DNA of 64,000 nucleotides. Source: Anoxybacterium sp963668245 (GTDB lineage Bacteria; Bacillota; Clostridia; Peptostreptococcales; Anaerovoracaceae). This document shows, one piece after another, positions 8,051-17,246 of this stretch. The position numbers and the translations under genes are program-made. The stretch is taken from NCBI GenBank assembly GCA_963668245.2, contig CAXXKB010000006.1:68882-132881 (forward strand), in the 5' to 3' direction. Each line of letters begins with the position of its first letter. Within the stretch, counting starts at the first letter, position 1. The notes under the pieces are model-generated. The model saw nothing but the letters and a program-made list of their open reading frames with translations, was not told the origin of the DNA and did no database searches.

Positions 8051-8539
8051 TCAGTCAAACCATAATTTTTCTAAAAATTTCTTAATTTCTTTCACTTGTT
8101 TACAAAAATAAAGTAAATACGCCACATACACTGTCATGACGGCAATAGCAATACTTAATATGTGAAAAATATCTTTACTATTTTCAAATATTCCACCAAT
8201 AAGATTGTACAACGCGAATATCAACAAAAATATCAGAAACACCTTTACTACTAGCTGAGTTTTAAAAACCATATTAATTATTGTTTTTTCTTCCTTTATT
8301 ACTTTTCCTACAATTATTGGGCTGAAAACATTTCGTCCAGTACTATACATTCTTGTAAGGAGAAATTTGTCTTTTTCAATTTTACCAATGAAATATTCTT
8401 TGTTTCTTTTATAGAGCACATTATGCTCTTTAATCATCATGTTTACGTTTCCTGCTATTACCTCTTCCTTTAACTTATTCAGGATTAGCTCTTCTGTTTT
8501 TTCTGTTTCTAGTCTATTTTTTTCATTAAAAATAAGCAT
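8051..8539 (-). CDS. Predicted membrane immunity protein for the PG-binding Rhs tip
   Basis: A 162-residue protein with a soluble N-terminal half (about 90 residues, rich in Lys/Glu) and two membrane helices (about 93-118 and 126-149). It starts 15 bp after the Rhs tip gene on the same strand, in the usual place for an immunity gene. A membrane-located immunity protein fits a toxin that acts on the membrane, and the adjacent tip has a Gly-rich, possibly membrane-inserting C-terminus. I do not recognise the family; the assignment rests on position and topology. Confidence 0.5.
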   Translation of the reverse strand: MLIFNEKNRLETEKTEELILNKLKEEVIAGNVNMMIKEHNVLYKRNKEYFIGKIEKDKFLLTRMYSTGRNVFSPIIVGKVIKEEKTIINMVFKTQLVVKVFLIFLLIFALYNLIGGIFENSKDIFHILSIAIAVMTVYVAYLLYFCKQVKEIKKFLEKLWFD

Positions 8540-8554
8540 ATAAATATCCTTTCA

Positions 8555-9937
8555 TCAGTTAAACCAATCTTTAACTCTATTATATACATCTCTCAGCGAA
8601 GGGGTTTGAACTGTATATGAGCCTCCAACATAAACAGAAGGAGAAACTGGGCTTAAATCAGTATATTTTAGTAATTGCACATTTCCACCTGTGTAGTTTT
8701 TTCCAAACATAGAGCCTCCCGCAACAGGCCCATAACCTCCACCAGCAATAACACTGCTACCACTCAAATCGTCTACATCTTGAGCGTTCGTCCACGTGAA
8801 TGATGCACCTAATCCAATTTCAGGGGTTGTTCCAGTTCCGCTACCTGATGCATAAAATGATATCCAGTCACTTCTGCTTAAAGTAATTCCAACTTCTACT
8901 CCAACCCCAACTCCAGCTCCAGCTCCTATTGACCCACCAATTCCTATTTGTAAAGTTCCACCAGAATTATTTGTTTGATTATTTATTTTCGGGTCATTGC
9001 TATAAGCCGGATCAAGTGATTTAAAACCTGATGATGTGGGTGATGAAGAAGATGATAATTTCAATCCGAGACTATTCCAAGTAGTTGCACCAACAACACC
9101 TCGGTTATCTCCTTTATTTCCACCCGGCAAATACTTATCCTTATATGCATTCACCGCTGTCTTGGTTTGTGGGCCAAAGCTGCCGTCTATTTTGCCATTA
9201 TACAAGCGCTTATCTTTCAGCGTTTGCTGCAATTTTTTTATGTCCGATGCACTTCCGTTGCCATATGAAAGTGTTTGCCCCTGCGCAAGAAAACCTGATG
9301 GGTCAATAAAGTTTACGGGGTCATTCCCACAGTACGCATACCAGTTGCCGCCGTCCTTCATCGGGTCTTCGGTGATGAAGCGTTCTGTTGCAGGGTCGTA
9401 ATATCTTCCACGGAGGTAATAAAAACCACTGCTTAAATCAAAGTACTCCCCGCAGTAGCCAAAAGGATTGTAAACTTGGCTGGTTTCTTGTGCCCACATG
9501 GCTTCAAAACTTAGTTTTTCAGTATCAGTAGCTAGATTACCAAAAGGATCATAAGAATAAGATTGAACTGGGTTTCTGATTCCATCTTTCAGACCAATTA
9601 TATCACCTTTGTAATTTTGCACATAATATAATTTTTCCTGTTGCGGGTTTGCCATTCCGATTAGAGATAGACCACGGTAGTAGTTGTATGTTCCTTGGCT
9701 AGTCAATTCACTTGTAATATTCCCACCGTTATATGTAAAGTACTTGGTGGAGCCATCCACTGTTTTTGAAAATCTCAATCCATCATAACGATAGTTGTAA
9801 GAGGAAGTGATTTCATCGTTATTGTTCACACTGGAAAGTTGATTTCTGCCATTGTAGGAATAATCTATGAAGTAGGAGCCACCTGGCAAAACTTCTTTTG
9901 TCTCAGTTAAATTACCTTGATTGTTGTAAGTGTAGCC
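8555..9937 (-). pseudogene. Displaced Rhs core end with PG-binding, Gly-rich toxin tip
   Basis: Recognisable Rhs sequence begins at 9937 with GYTYNNQGN, fused to a recombinase relic; the first possible start in frame is a TTG at 9889 without a ribosome site. From that TTG, residues 1-200 are the Rhs core end (RGRYYDPATERFITEDP, then DPSG). A PG_binding_1 domain follows at about 215-275 (KKLQQTLKDK, DGSFGPQTKTAV), then a Ser linker and a Gly/Val-rich domain (310-444). The core is nearly identical to that at 12250-12743. Without an N-terminus it is probably a silent tip cassette, intact enough to be recombined back. Confidence 0.75.
9444..9937 (-). repeat. Rhs core direct repeat, copy A
   Basis: Matches 12250-12743 base for base at a constant offset of 2806 with about four mismatches and no gaps. 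Identity falls off towards the tip (below 9444), where the two genes encode different toxins. Confidence 0.9.
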
Positions 9938-10670
9938 TTGTACAGAAGGTATGGCGAAAGGCGTGGGTTTTTAGTTTCTGCGGTAGTTTGGCTTCTTTGG
10001 TGATTCTAGCAAGGATTCTATTGATTGCATCTCTTCCAAGTGCCCCACGTTGACCAAGGAGTAGGTATTCTGACTTGTAGTAGGGATTATGCCTACGCTC
10101 CACAATGTATTTTTTGATGGTATCCACCAGTTCTGGTTTGAGGGGAATTTCACGGTATTTTCCCCCTTTTCCCACCACTTTTACATGATGGGATAGAAAA
10201 TCGATGTCTCTGATACGGATTGAAACAAGTTCACTGACACGAACACCTGTATAGAAAAGAAGCTCCACCAGAACCTTATCCCGAAGGTTCTTTACTTTAG
10301 TTTCAAGATGGAACTGCAAGACTTCTACAACTGCACTCGAATATACTTCAACTGGCTTTTCAGAACCTTTGGCAATCTTGATTCTGTCTCTGGCTAGGTT
10401 GATGACGGATTCAGTCATGAGGTTATTGCAGATGAGAAAATCATTGAAGGATTGGATGCTGTTCAATTTTTTATTTATGGTCACTGGTTCATAGTGATGC
10501 TCAAGCAGATGGTTTTTGTAACTGATGATGGTGAATCGATTGAGAATACCTTCAAAAGCAATGTCCCTGTCAGAAAGAAAACCAAAGTAACCACGAATGT
10601 CACCTGTGTAACTTTCAACGGTTTTCTTTACTTTGCCTTTTTCTGTGAGATATTCTCCAAATTTATTGAT
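9912..10670 (-). pseudogene. Truncated tyrosine recombinase
   Basis: The coding frame opens near 10670 behind AAAGGAG with ATC AAT AAA TTT, where ATG would be expected, so the start codon appears lost. A SAM-like core-binding domain (KFGEYLTEKGKVKKTVESYT) is followed by the catalytic domain: first Arg in TGVRVSELVSIRIRDID, Lys in VVGKGGKYREIPL, and HxxR in HAFRHTF. The protein then runs into the Rhs core and stops at 9914-9912. The second His and the nucleophilic Tyr are missing, so it cannot be active. Possibly once a mover of this region. Confidence 0.8.
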
Positions 10671-10879
10671 ATAGTCCTCTCCTTTCAGACATCACAAAGG
10701 GACTACCTGCCGAAACAGGTAGCCCCTCGTGATTTACTTTTTATGGTGTTTTTGATATTCGTCCCATGGTTGATTCGGATTTTCATTTCAAAGCCGATTT
10801 TTGCTACTTTCCGTTTGGAATAGATGGGTGGTGATTCGAAGTGACTGCAGAATTAGAATTATGTAGTCAAATATTTGCT
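10671..10879. other. Gap between recombinase relic and immunity terminator
   Basis: Contains a hairpin (CTACCTG-CCGAAA-CAGGTAG, 10703-10722) and short frames without family. A GTG-started 33-codon frame on the + strand (from about 10842) runs across the adjoining terminator; I do not recognise it. Probably relic mobile-element sequence. Confidence 0.4.
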
Positions 10880-10930
10880 GAAGAAATAAAAGAATCCCAT
10901 GGTCTGACTGAGATTATCAAAACCATGGGG
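10880..10930 (-). terminator. Terminator after immunity gene 1
   Basis: On the minus strand ACCCCATGGT pairs with ACCATGGG across an 18-nt loop, followed by ATTCTTTTATTTC. Same layout as the terminator at 7000-7051, each preceded by the TAAACYAGCAACATAA motif. Confidence 0.65.
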
Positions 10931-10941
10931 TATTTTTAGAA

Positions 10942-10957
10942 TTATGTTGCTGGTTTA
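10942..10957 (-). repeat. Rhs cassette-end motif, copy 2
   Basis: TAAACCAGCAACATAA on the minus strand, 15 of 16 identical with 7061-7076, placed the same way between immunity gene and terminator. Confidence 0.55.
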
Positions 10958-11009
10958 GAGCAAGTTCTGTAGTGAGAGAATATGAAAGATACGCATCTCT
11001 TGCTCAAAA

Positions 11010-11357
11010 TTACAAACCTAATTTTGAAAACGGTAAATCAAAAATATCCAATTCATTTTCTTGAATCTTTATAAATGTTGCTACGATATAGAACCTCTTT
11101 TGTTCAGTAACCAATACTGCAATCTCATTACCATCTAATTTATCACCAATTCTTGATTTCAAATAAATCATGTCATCATCATTAGCTTCATGAATTTCAA
11201 GATTTGGCAATAATTTGGGTAAATCCACATATTTCACATCAGTCACAACTATATCCAAATTTGTATTTTTATTTGAATCCTTAGGACTTCTCACTAACAA
11301 CTCCCCATGGCTCACACGATAATACCAAAACTTAAAATTTCTTTTTGTTATTTTCAT
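11010..11357 (-). CDS. Predicted immunity protein of the main Rhs toxin
   Basis: A 115-residue soluble protein starting 30 bp after the Rhs tip gene, with an SD (AAGGAGG) before the ATG. FWYYRVSHGELLVRSPKDS, then DIVVTDVKYVDLPKLLPNLE, resembles small proteins that follow rhs toxin genes in Firmicutes. Acidic overall, as many nuclease immunity proteins are. It presumably binds the tip encoded at 11388-12110; which fold it has I cannot tell. Confidence 0.6.
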   Translation of the reverse strand: MKITKRNFKFWYYRVSHGELLVRSPKDSNKNTNLDIVVTDVKYVDLPKLLPNLEIHEANDDDMIYLKSRIGDKLDGNEIAVLVTEQKRFYIVATFIKIQENELDIFDLPFSKLGL

Positions 11358-11387
11358 ATCATACCTCCTTGAACTAATTACTTTTAT

Positions 11388-12761
11388 TTACTTAAATGGG
11401 TTTGGTACTTCTACACCGTTTTCAAACCATTTAATGCTATCCCACCAATCTGGATTAGTCTTTATTTGGAATAATTCCCAGTCGGTAGCACCACCACCGC
11501 CACGAGCAACTCTTTGAACAGCTGCCCAAGGACTGTCTACTCCGTCTAAATTGACTAACACCTCTGTATTTGGGTCTGCAAGTTTGTCTAACACTGTATT
11601 TCTCCACATTTCTGGGTCGTAATTTTTGTATGTTTCAGCTCCGTTCTTTGCTGCAAAATCGTCAAGACCGTAATCATCGATTCCAAGCGCAAATCTTTTA
11701 GTTTGACTCGTCCCCTTAATCTTTTTCATTGCCTTGATAATCCTGTTCCCTTTACCAGCCTTTTCAAGAACACTAATCAATTGGGTTATCTTAGCAGGTG
11801 AAGTTGCAAGATCACATACAATGCTTCCGATTCGGGTACCCATTTCGTAGACTTCTTCGTTTGTTGCTTTTCTTCTAGCTTTTAGTACTTTGTAATTTTG
11901 AAGAACATATTTATAGTCTTCAATCAGCCCTTCAAATCCAGCTTGTATTAAGTCATCTGTTGTCATTTCTCGATAATATAATGCTTTAGATAAAGAAATT
12001 AAATTTGTAGGAGCTTCTAATAAAGCTAGAACACTATCACCAATTCCATGAGCGATACCTGAGATTAAGTCATCTGTTTGGGTGGTGTAGTACATGCATC
12101 CGCTTGGATCGGTGTTGTTAACAGGATCATTCCCGCAATAAGCATACCAGTTCCCGCCGTCCTTCATCGGGTCTTCGGTGATGAGGCGTTCTGTTGCAGG
12201 GTCGTAGTATCTGCCACGGAGGTAGACGAATCCTGTTTCCTCGTCTTGGTACTCCCCGCAGTAGCCAAAAGGATTGTAAACTTGGCTGGTTTCTTGTGCC
12301 CACATGGCTTCAAAGCTTAGTTTTTCAGTATCAGTAGCTAGATTACCAAAAGGATCATAAGAATAAGATTGAACTGGGTTTCTGATTCCATCTTTCAGAC
12401 CAATTATATCACCTTTGTAATTTTGCACATAATATAATTTTTCCTGTTGCGGGTTTGCCATTCCGATTAGAGATAGACCACGGTAGTAGTTGTATGTTCC
12501 TTGGCTAGTCAATTCACTTGTAATATTCCCACCGTTATATGTAAAGTACTTGGTGGAGCCATCCACTGTTTTTGAAAATCTCAATCCATCATAACGATAG
12601 TTGTAAGAGGAAGTGATTTCATCGTTATTGTTCACACTGGAAAGTTGATTTCTGCCATTGTAGGAATAATCTATGAAGTAGGAGCCACCTGGCAAATCTT
12701 CTTTTGTCTCAGTTAAATTACCTTGATTGTCGTAGGTGTAGAGCTCCGTCTTGTCATCCAC
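11388..12761 (-). pseudogene. Rhs protein C-terminal half: core end plus toxin tip
   Basis: Continues in frame from the Rhs fragment at 12864-13748; only one TAG (12866-12864) separates them, and the 34 codons between read as Rhs repeat (DAYSNIIDKSIWQDNGRLEE). The GTG used as apparent start has no ribosome site. Residues 1-211 are YD repeats and the core end (RGRYYDPATERLITEDP, DPSGC). The tip (212-457) has a helical linker, then a compact C-terminal domain with IDDYGLDDFAAKNGAETY, VLVNLDGVDSPWAAVQR, GGGGATDWELFQIK and VPNPFK, most likely an RNase-like toxin of unassigned class. Tip and immunity gene look intact, so toxin function depends on stop readthrough or recombination. Confidence 0.75.
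12250..12743 (-). repeat. Rhs core direct repeat, copy B
   Basis: Partner of copy A at 9444-9937, same strand, offset 2806. Lies within the main rhs gene immediately upstream of its tip. Confidence 0.9.
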
Positions 12762-12863
12762 CTTTTTACTGGTAAGCTGATTTACTTCATTATAGGTATA
12801 GCTTTCTTCAAGTCTTCCGTTATCCTGCCAGATGCTCTTATCTATGATGTTGCTGTAAGCATC

Positions 12864-13748
12864 CTAATTGTAACTTGTAATCTTGCCCTTGGAATACTCA
12901 TTTTCTATATCAGGAGAACCTTCTACTGACTGTTCCAATCTGCCCAAACCATCATAGAAGTAGAGTGTTGCAATATCGTCAATCATCGTCTCTGTTTTTC
13001 TTCCAAGGAGATCATACTGATACTTTTGAGAAGACTGAAGCGTGTCGCCTTGCCAAATGTTTTTTTCAGTTGGATTTGACAGCATGTCGTGGCTGTATTG
13101 GGTTAATTCATTTGTTGTGCTATTTACCTCAGAAATCAGCTTTCCGTCTGCATCATAGGCATAATTGATATTGGCAATATCAGTATAGAGATTGGTTAAT
13201 CGACCAGATGAATCATATTCATACTGAAGGGACTGATTCTTTATACCGCTTTGTTCTTCTAGGTAAGAAGTTACTCTTCCGAGTTTGTCATACGCATATT
13301 TTTGGGTTATTTCAAGTGGGTTTCTGATTTGAATCAGTTGGCTAAATGAATCATAGGAAAAAAGGTATTCCCCAGTGGTATCTTGCGCCTTTGTCTTTCT
13401 CCCAAGGAAATCATAGTGATAGAAAATCAGACTGCTATCTTTGTCATTTTCTTCAGTGAGAAGATTTCCTGTACCATCATAGGTGTAAGTTGTTGTGACT
13501 TGATTTTTGTCTGTTTTGGATATGAGATTGCCGGCTTTGTCATAGGTGTAAAGCATAGCATTGCCGAGGGCATCTGCTTCGGCAATCATTCGGCCAAGAT
13601 GGTCATACGTATAGTCTGTGCCTCGTTTTTCGCTTCCAACAAGACCATCACTCTCTCGAATGACATTTCCAATCGCATCATACTCAAAAAGAAACTTTTC
13701 ATTGCAAACAATGAAAAGAAATAGTACTAGAAAAACCAGTGATTTCAA
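12864..13748 (-). pseudogene. Rhs/YD-repeat fragment, N-terminal half with in-frame TAG end
   Basis: About 280 residues of YD repeats (FEYDAIGNVIRESDG, YTYDHLGRM, YTYDGTGNLL, YQYDLLGRKTE). The 5' end is truncated: the first 18 residues after a TTG are a hydrophobic stretch unlike Rhs, and a perfect 10-bp inverted repeat (13695-13718, CTTTTCATTG / CAATGAAAAG) followed by T's sits at this junction. Full-length Rhs proteins have a long N-terminal region with a secretion module; none is left. The frame stops at TAG but continues in phase into 11388-12761. The neighbour across the junction is the glutamine synthetase promoter region. Confidence 0.75.
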
Positions 13749-13798
13749 GGTATAATTAAACGTTATTATATTATTTCAATAAATGGAAAGGAGCTGAC

Positions 13799-15715
13799 GT
13801 GGAGATGATGATAGATAGGATGCTGTTTTATATCCCTCCTGAACAACACACAGTTAATTTGCTGAAGGAAATACTGACCAAACATGAGGAGATAAAATTT
13901 GTTTCCCTAGTAGGCCTTGATATCGGCGGTCATGATACGGATGAAAAAATACCAATTTCTTTGTTTTTAAAGGATATGGATCAAATTTTGAAGCAAGGTG
14001 TACAAACAGACGGCTCCAGTGTTATGCTTCCCAAAATTGCAGAACTAAACAATGCAAAAGTAGATATCATACCAGATCTTGATGTGAATTGGTATGTTGA
14101 TTATAATTATAGTTTTCTTTCTGAAGACACCAAATTACCAGTAGGAACCCTTAGAATACCATCTCTTTTGGTGCACAATGACGAAATGAAAGTGGGATCC
14201 CGCGTTATTTTAAAACACGCAGTAGAAACATTTAAAGCAGGATTGTTACGGTTGCTTAAAGAAAACCCATATGTTTTTTCCTATCTAGACATCACATCGG
14301 TGGATGATATTGAAGAAATAATACTGACGGCAGCCACTGAGCTGGAGTTTTGGGTTAAAACGCCAGATGACAAGGCAGACAGAGAACAGCTTTCTACTTC
14401 TCAAATACTGAAAGAGCAATACTGGAAGAGGACGATTGGACCTGTGAGAACGGCTCTGGAAAAATCATTGATTTTACTTGAGCAGTATGGATTAAAAGTT
14501 GAAATGGGTCACAAAGAGGTTGGTGGCGTTAAGGCAAAGCTGGGCAATTCAGGTGAATTTGATCATGTGATGGAGCAACTGGAAATAGATTGGGGATATA
14601 GCAATGCCTTGCAGGCAGCTGACAATGAAAATCAAGTGAAATATGTAGTAAGAGATGTATTTCGATCTCATGGTCTTGAGGTAACCTTTATGGCAAAACC
14701 AATGGAAGGGGTTGCAGGAAACGGCGAACATACCCATATGGGTGTATCGGTACGCTTGAAGGACGGAAGAATTGTAAACCTCTTCTCGCCTATGGTTGCA
14801 GAGGATGATTTTTTGAGCCCTGTAGGATTTGGCGCTTTGATGGGGATATTAAAAAACTATGAAGTAGTGAATCCGTTTGTAGCCTCTTCAAATGACGCAC
14901 TCAATCGTCTAAAACCAGGGTTTGAAGCGCCTGTTTGCATTGTTACGTCTTTAGGCCATTCTGCAAAAGTGCCATCAAGAAATAGAACGGTGCTAGTTGG
15001 CCTTGTTAGAGACATGAAGAATCCCCTTGCAACCAGATTTGAATTAAGAGCACCAAACCCGAAAAGTGATACATATTTGGTGCTCAGTGCAGCGTATCTT
15101 GCGATGTTAGATGGTATCGAAGCAGCGTTGATTAATCAAAAAACACCTGAAGAATTGCTCGCTTCTCTGTCAAAGAAAAATGGGGTTTCCGATTTTTATT
15201 TAGAGACCGAAAGAGCGTATCGAAGCGAAAAGGATGTTTTTGAAGAGTATGGTGAAGAGGAACGGGAATCGCTCTTTGGAAGAGCACCAGCTACTGTGTG
15301 GGAGAATTTAAAAGGATTCCATATGAATCCAGAAAAATTAAATGTATTGTTGAAGCATCCTACAGTATTTGACCAAATTACTATTGCGTCATATGAAGAA
15401 GCTGTTATGGCAGGATGGATCACAGAGCTATATAGCAGAATCATTCCAGACACAATGTCTTTGGTACGGGACTGTAAAAAAATACATACGGACCATGATT
15501 GTACTGATTTTGACATGCTGAACTGGAAACGCATTCAAGAATTACGGGTCTACCTTGGACAAGATGAAATCGTTAAAAAATGTCTTTTGACCCGCATAAA
15601 ACAAGCGCTGGATGCCAAGAACTATCAAGAAGCATCGGAAATGCAGATTGAAATGCAACAAAAGGTAAAAGAGCTCATCGATACCTATATTGAATATAAA
15701 AAAAATTTGTTATAG
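13799..15715 (+). CDS. Large glutamine synthetase family protein
   Basis: A 638-residue GS-fold enzyme, predicted to form glutamine from glutamate, ammonia and ATP. The beta-grasp part ends in GVQTDGSSVMLPKI. Catalytic-domain equivalents: ATELEFWV (metal Glu), MGHKEVGGVKAKL, KPMEGVAGNGEHTHMGVS (substrate loop), RLKPGFEAPVCIVTSLGHS and ATRFELRAPNPKSDTYL. Typical GlnA has about 450 residues; this adds about 160 helical residues at the end. It is divergent enough that another gamma-glutamyl ligase activity is possible. Starts GTG 13799 or ATG 13805 both fit the AAAGGAG; a TATAAT lies at 13751-13756 without a clear -35. Confidence 0.8.
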   Translation: MEMMIDRMLFYIPPEQHTVNLLKEILTKHEEIKFVSLVGLDIGGHDTDEKIPISLFLKDMDQILKQGVQTDGSSVMLPKIAELNNAKVDIIPDLDVNWYVDYNYSFLSEDTKLPVGTLRIPSLLVHNDEMKVGSRVILKHAVETFKAGLLRLLKENPYVFSYLDITSVDDIEEIILTAATELEFWVKTPDDKADREQLSTSQILKEQYWKRTIGPVRTALEKSLILLEQYGLKVEMGHKEVGGVKAKLGNSGEFDHVMEQLEIDWGYSNALQAADNENQVKYVVRDVFRSHGLEVTFMAKPMEGVAGNGEHTHMGVSVRLKDGRIVNLFSPMVAEDDFLSPVGFGALMGILKNYEVVNPFVASSNDALNRLKPGFEAPVCIVTSLGHSAKVPSRNRTVLVGLVRDMKNPLATRFELRAPNPKSDTYLVLSAAYLAMLDGIEAALINQKTPEELLASLSKKNGVSDFYLETERAYRSEKDVFEEYGEEERESLFGRAPATVWENLKGFHMNPEKLNVLLKHPTVFDQITIASYEEAVMAGWITELYSRIIPDTMSLVRDCKKIHTDHDCTDFDMLNWKRIQELRVYLGQDEIVKKCLLTRIKQALDAKNYQEASEMQIEMQQKVKELIDTYIEYKKNLL

Positions 15716-15727
15716 AAGGAGAAGAAG

Positions 15728-17002
15728 ATGTTAGATATTAAGCGAATCAGAGAAGAATTTGAGCAAGTGAAAAAAGCTGTAGAATCCAGAGGACAAGGTG
15801 ACTACGGAATAGATAATGTGCTGGCCCTAGACGGAAAAAGGAGAAGCATACTGGCAACCGTTGAGCAGATGAAAAATCAGCAAAACCAAAAATCAAAAGA
15901 TATCCCAAAACTAAAAAAAGAGGGTCAGGACACAACCACATTGATGGCAGAAATGAAACAACTTTCTGAGCAGATAAAAATTATGGATGGTGAGGTGAGT
16001 CAAATCGAAGAAGATTTGAAAAATGCACTCCTCAACATTCCAAATACGCCATCTCCTAATGTGGTCGTTGGAACAAACGAAGAAGACAATGTTGAAGTCA
16101 GAAGATGGGGTGACCCTAGACAGTTTGATTTTGAACAAAAAGCACACTGGGATATCGGGCAAGAACTTGATATTCTCGACTTTGAGCGAGCAGCAAAAAT
16201 TTCTGGAGCAAGATTTACGGTATATAAGGGAATGGGTGCAAGACTAGAACGTGCAATCATAAACTTTATGCTGAATCTTCATACAGAAGAACATGGGTTT
16301 ACAGAGATTCTGCCGCCATTTATGGTCAACCGAGATGCCATGACAGGAACAGGACAACTTCCTAAATTTGAAGATGACATGTTCTGGATTCCTGCTAAAG
16401 ATTTTTTCTTAGTGCCTACAGCGGAGGTTCCTGTCACAAATCTTAGAATGAATGAAATAATGGATGGAGAAGAACTCCCCGTTTACTATACTGCATATAC
16501 TCCATGCTTTAGAAAAGAAGCTGGATCTGCGGGGAGAGATACAAGAGGTTTGATTCGTCAGCATCAGTTTAACAAAGTGGAGTTGGTTAAATTTGTAAAA
16601 CCAGAAGAATCATATCAAGAGCTAGATTCATTGACGAAAGCAGCAGAAGAAGTTTTGAAACGACTTGGAATTCCTTATCGTGTTGTTCAACTTTGCACTG
16701 GCGATATGGGTTTTTCTTCCGCTATGACATATGATATTGAAGTTTGGATGCCAAGCTATGGTAGATATGTTGAAATTTCTTCATGTAGTAATTTTGAGAG
16801 CTATCAAGCAAGAAGAGCGGGAATTCGTTTTAGACCAGATATGAAAAGTAAACCAGACTTCGTGCATACATTAAATGGATCTGGATTAGCTGTGGGAAGA
16901 ACGTTTGCTGCTATTTTGGAAAACTATCAGGAATCAGATGGATCTGTTACAATTCCAGAGGCATTAAGACCGTTTATGGGAATCGATAAAATATCAAAAT
17001 AA
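15728..17002 (+). CDS. serS: Seryl-tRNA synthetase
   Basis: Charges tRNA-Ser. The N-terminal coiled-coil arm spans about residues 25-105. The class II core has motif 2 around FRKEAGSAGRDTRGLIRQHQF and motif 3 as HTLNGSGLAVGRTFAAILEN, with TAEVPVTNL at the serine pocket. At 424 residues it has the usual length. AAGGAG lies 7 nt before ATG, 12 bp after the glutamine synthetase gene, so the two are probably cotranscribed. Confidence 0.97.
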   Translation: MLDIKRIREEFEQVKKAVESRGQGDYGIDNVLALDGKRRSILATVEQMKNQQNQKSKDIPKLKKEGQDTTTLMAEMKQLSEQIKIMDGEVSQIEEDLKNALLNIPNTPSPNVVVGTNEEDNVEVRRWGDPRQFDFEQKAHWDIGQELDILDFERAAKISGARFTVYKGMGARLERAIINFMLNLHTEEHGFTEILPPFMVNRDAMTGTGQLPKFEDDMFWIPAKDFFLVPTAEVPVTNLRMNEIMDGEELPVYYTAYTPCFRKEAGSAGRDTRGLIRQHQFNKVELVKFVKPEESYQELDSLTKAAEEVLKRLGIPYRVVQLCTGDMGFSSAMTYDIEVWMPSYGRYVEISSCSNFESYQARRAGIRFRPDMKSKPDFVHTLNGSGLAVGRTFAAILENYQESDGSVTIPEALRPFMGIDKISK

Positions 17003-17055
17003 GACAAACTGTAGTATTATTTGCATATTGTGCATGGAAAGGGGAGCATTCTTTC

Positions 17056-17244
17056 ATGCCTATGAAATTAGAAGTTGGAGATGTTGTAGAATTGAAAAAA
17101 GTCCATCCTTGTGGAGGTAATCAGTTTACCATCATGAGGACTGGGATGGATTTTCGCATTAAATGCAACACTTGTGAATCGCAAATATGGATTAATAGGC
17201 CAGATCTTGAAAAAAGAATAAAAAAAATAATTGTAGAGGGATAA
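17056..17244 (+). CDS. DUF951 family protein
   Basis: A 62-residue conserved Firmicute protein: LEVGDVVELKKVHPCGGNQF, then RTGMDFRIKCNTCESQIWI. Three cysteines (HPCG, CNTC) may hold a metal. Members often lie near serS, ychF or parB genes; function unknown. GGGGAG 9 nt before the ATG sets the start. Confidence 0.88.
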   Translation: MPMKLEVGDVVELKKVHPCGGNQFTIMRTGMDFRIKCNTCESQIWINRPDLEKRIKKIIVEG

Positions 17245-17246
17245 GT

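Noticed and set aside
10842..10940. 33-codon GTG frame on the + strand across the immunity-1 terminator
   Set aside because: Weak start context, no family, and the same DNA is explained by a minus-strand terminator and end motif.
13695..13718. Perfect inverted repeat as an insertion-sequence end
   Set aside because: Single hairpin with T-tract at the rhs 5' truncation; no partner end, target duplication or transposase. A terminator scar is as likely.
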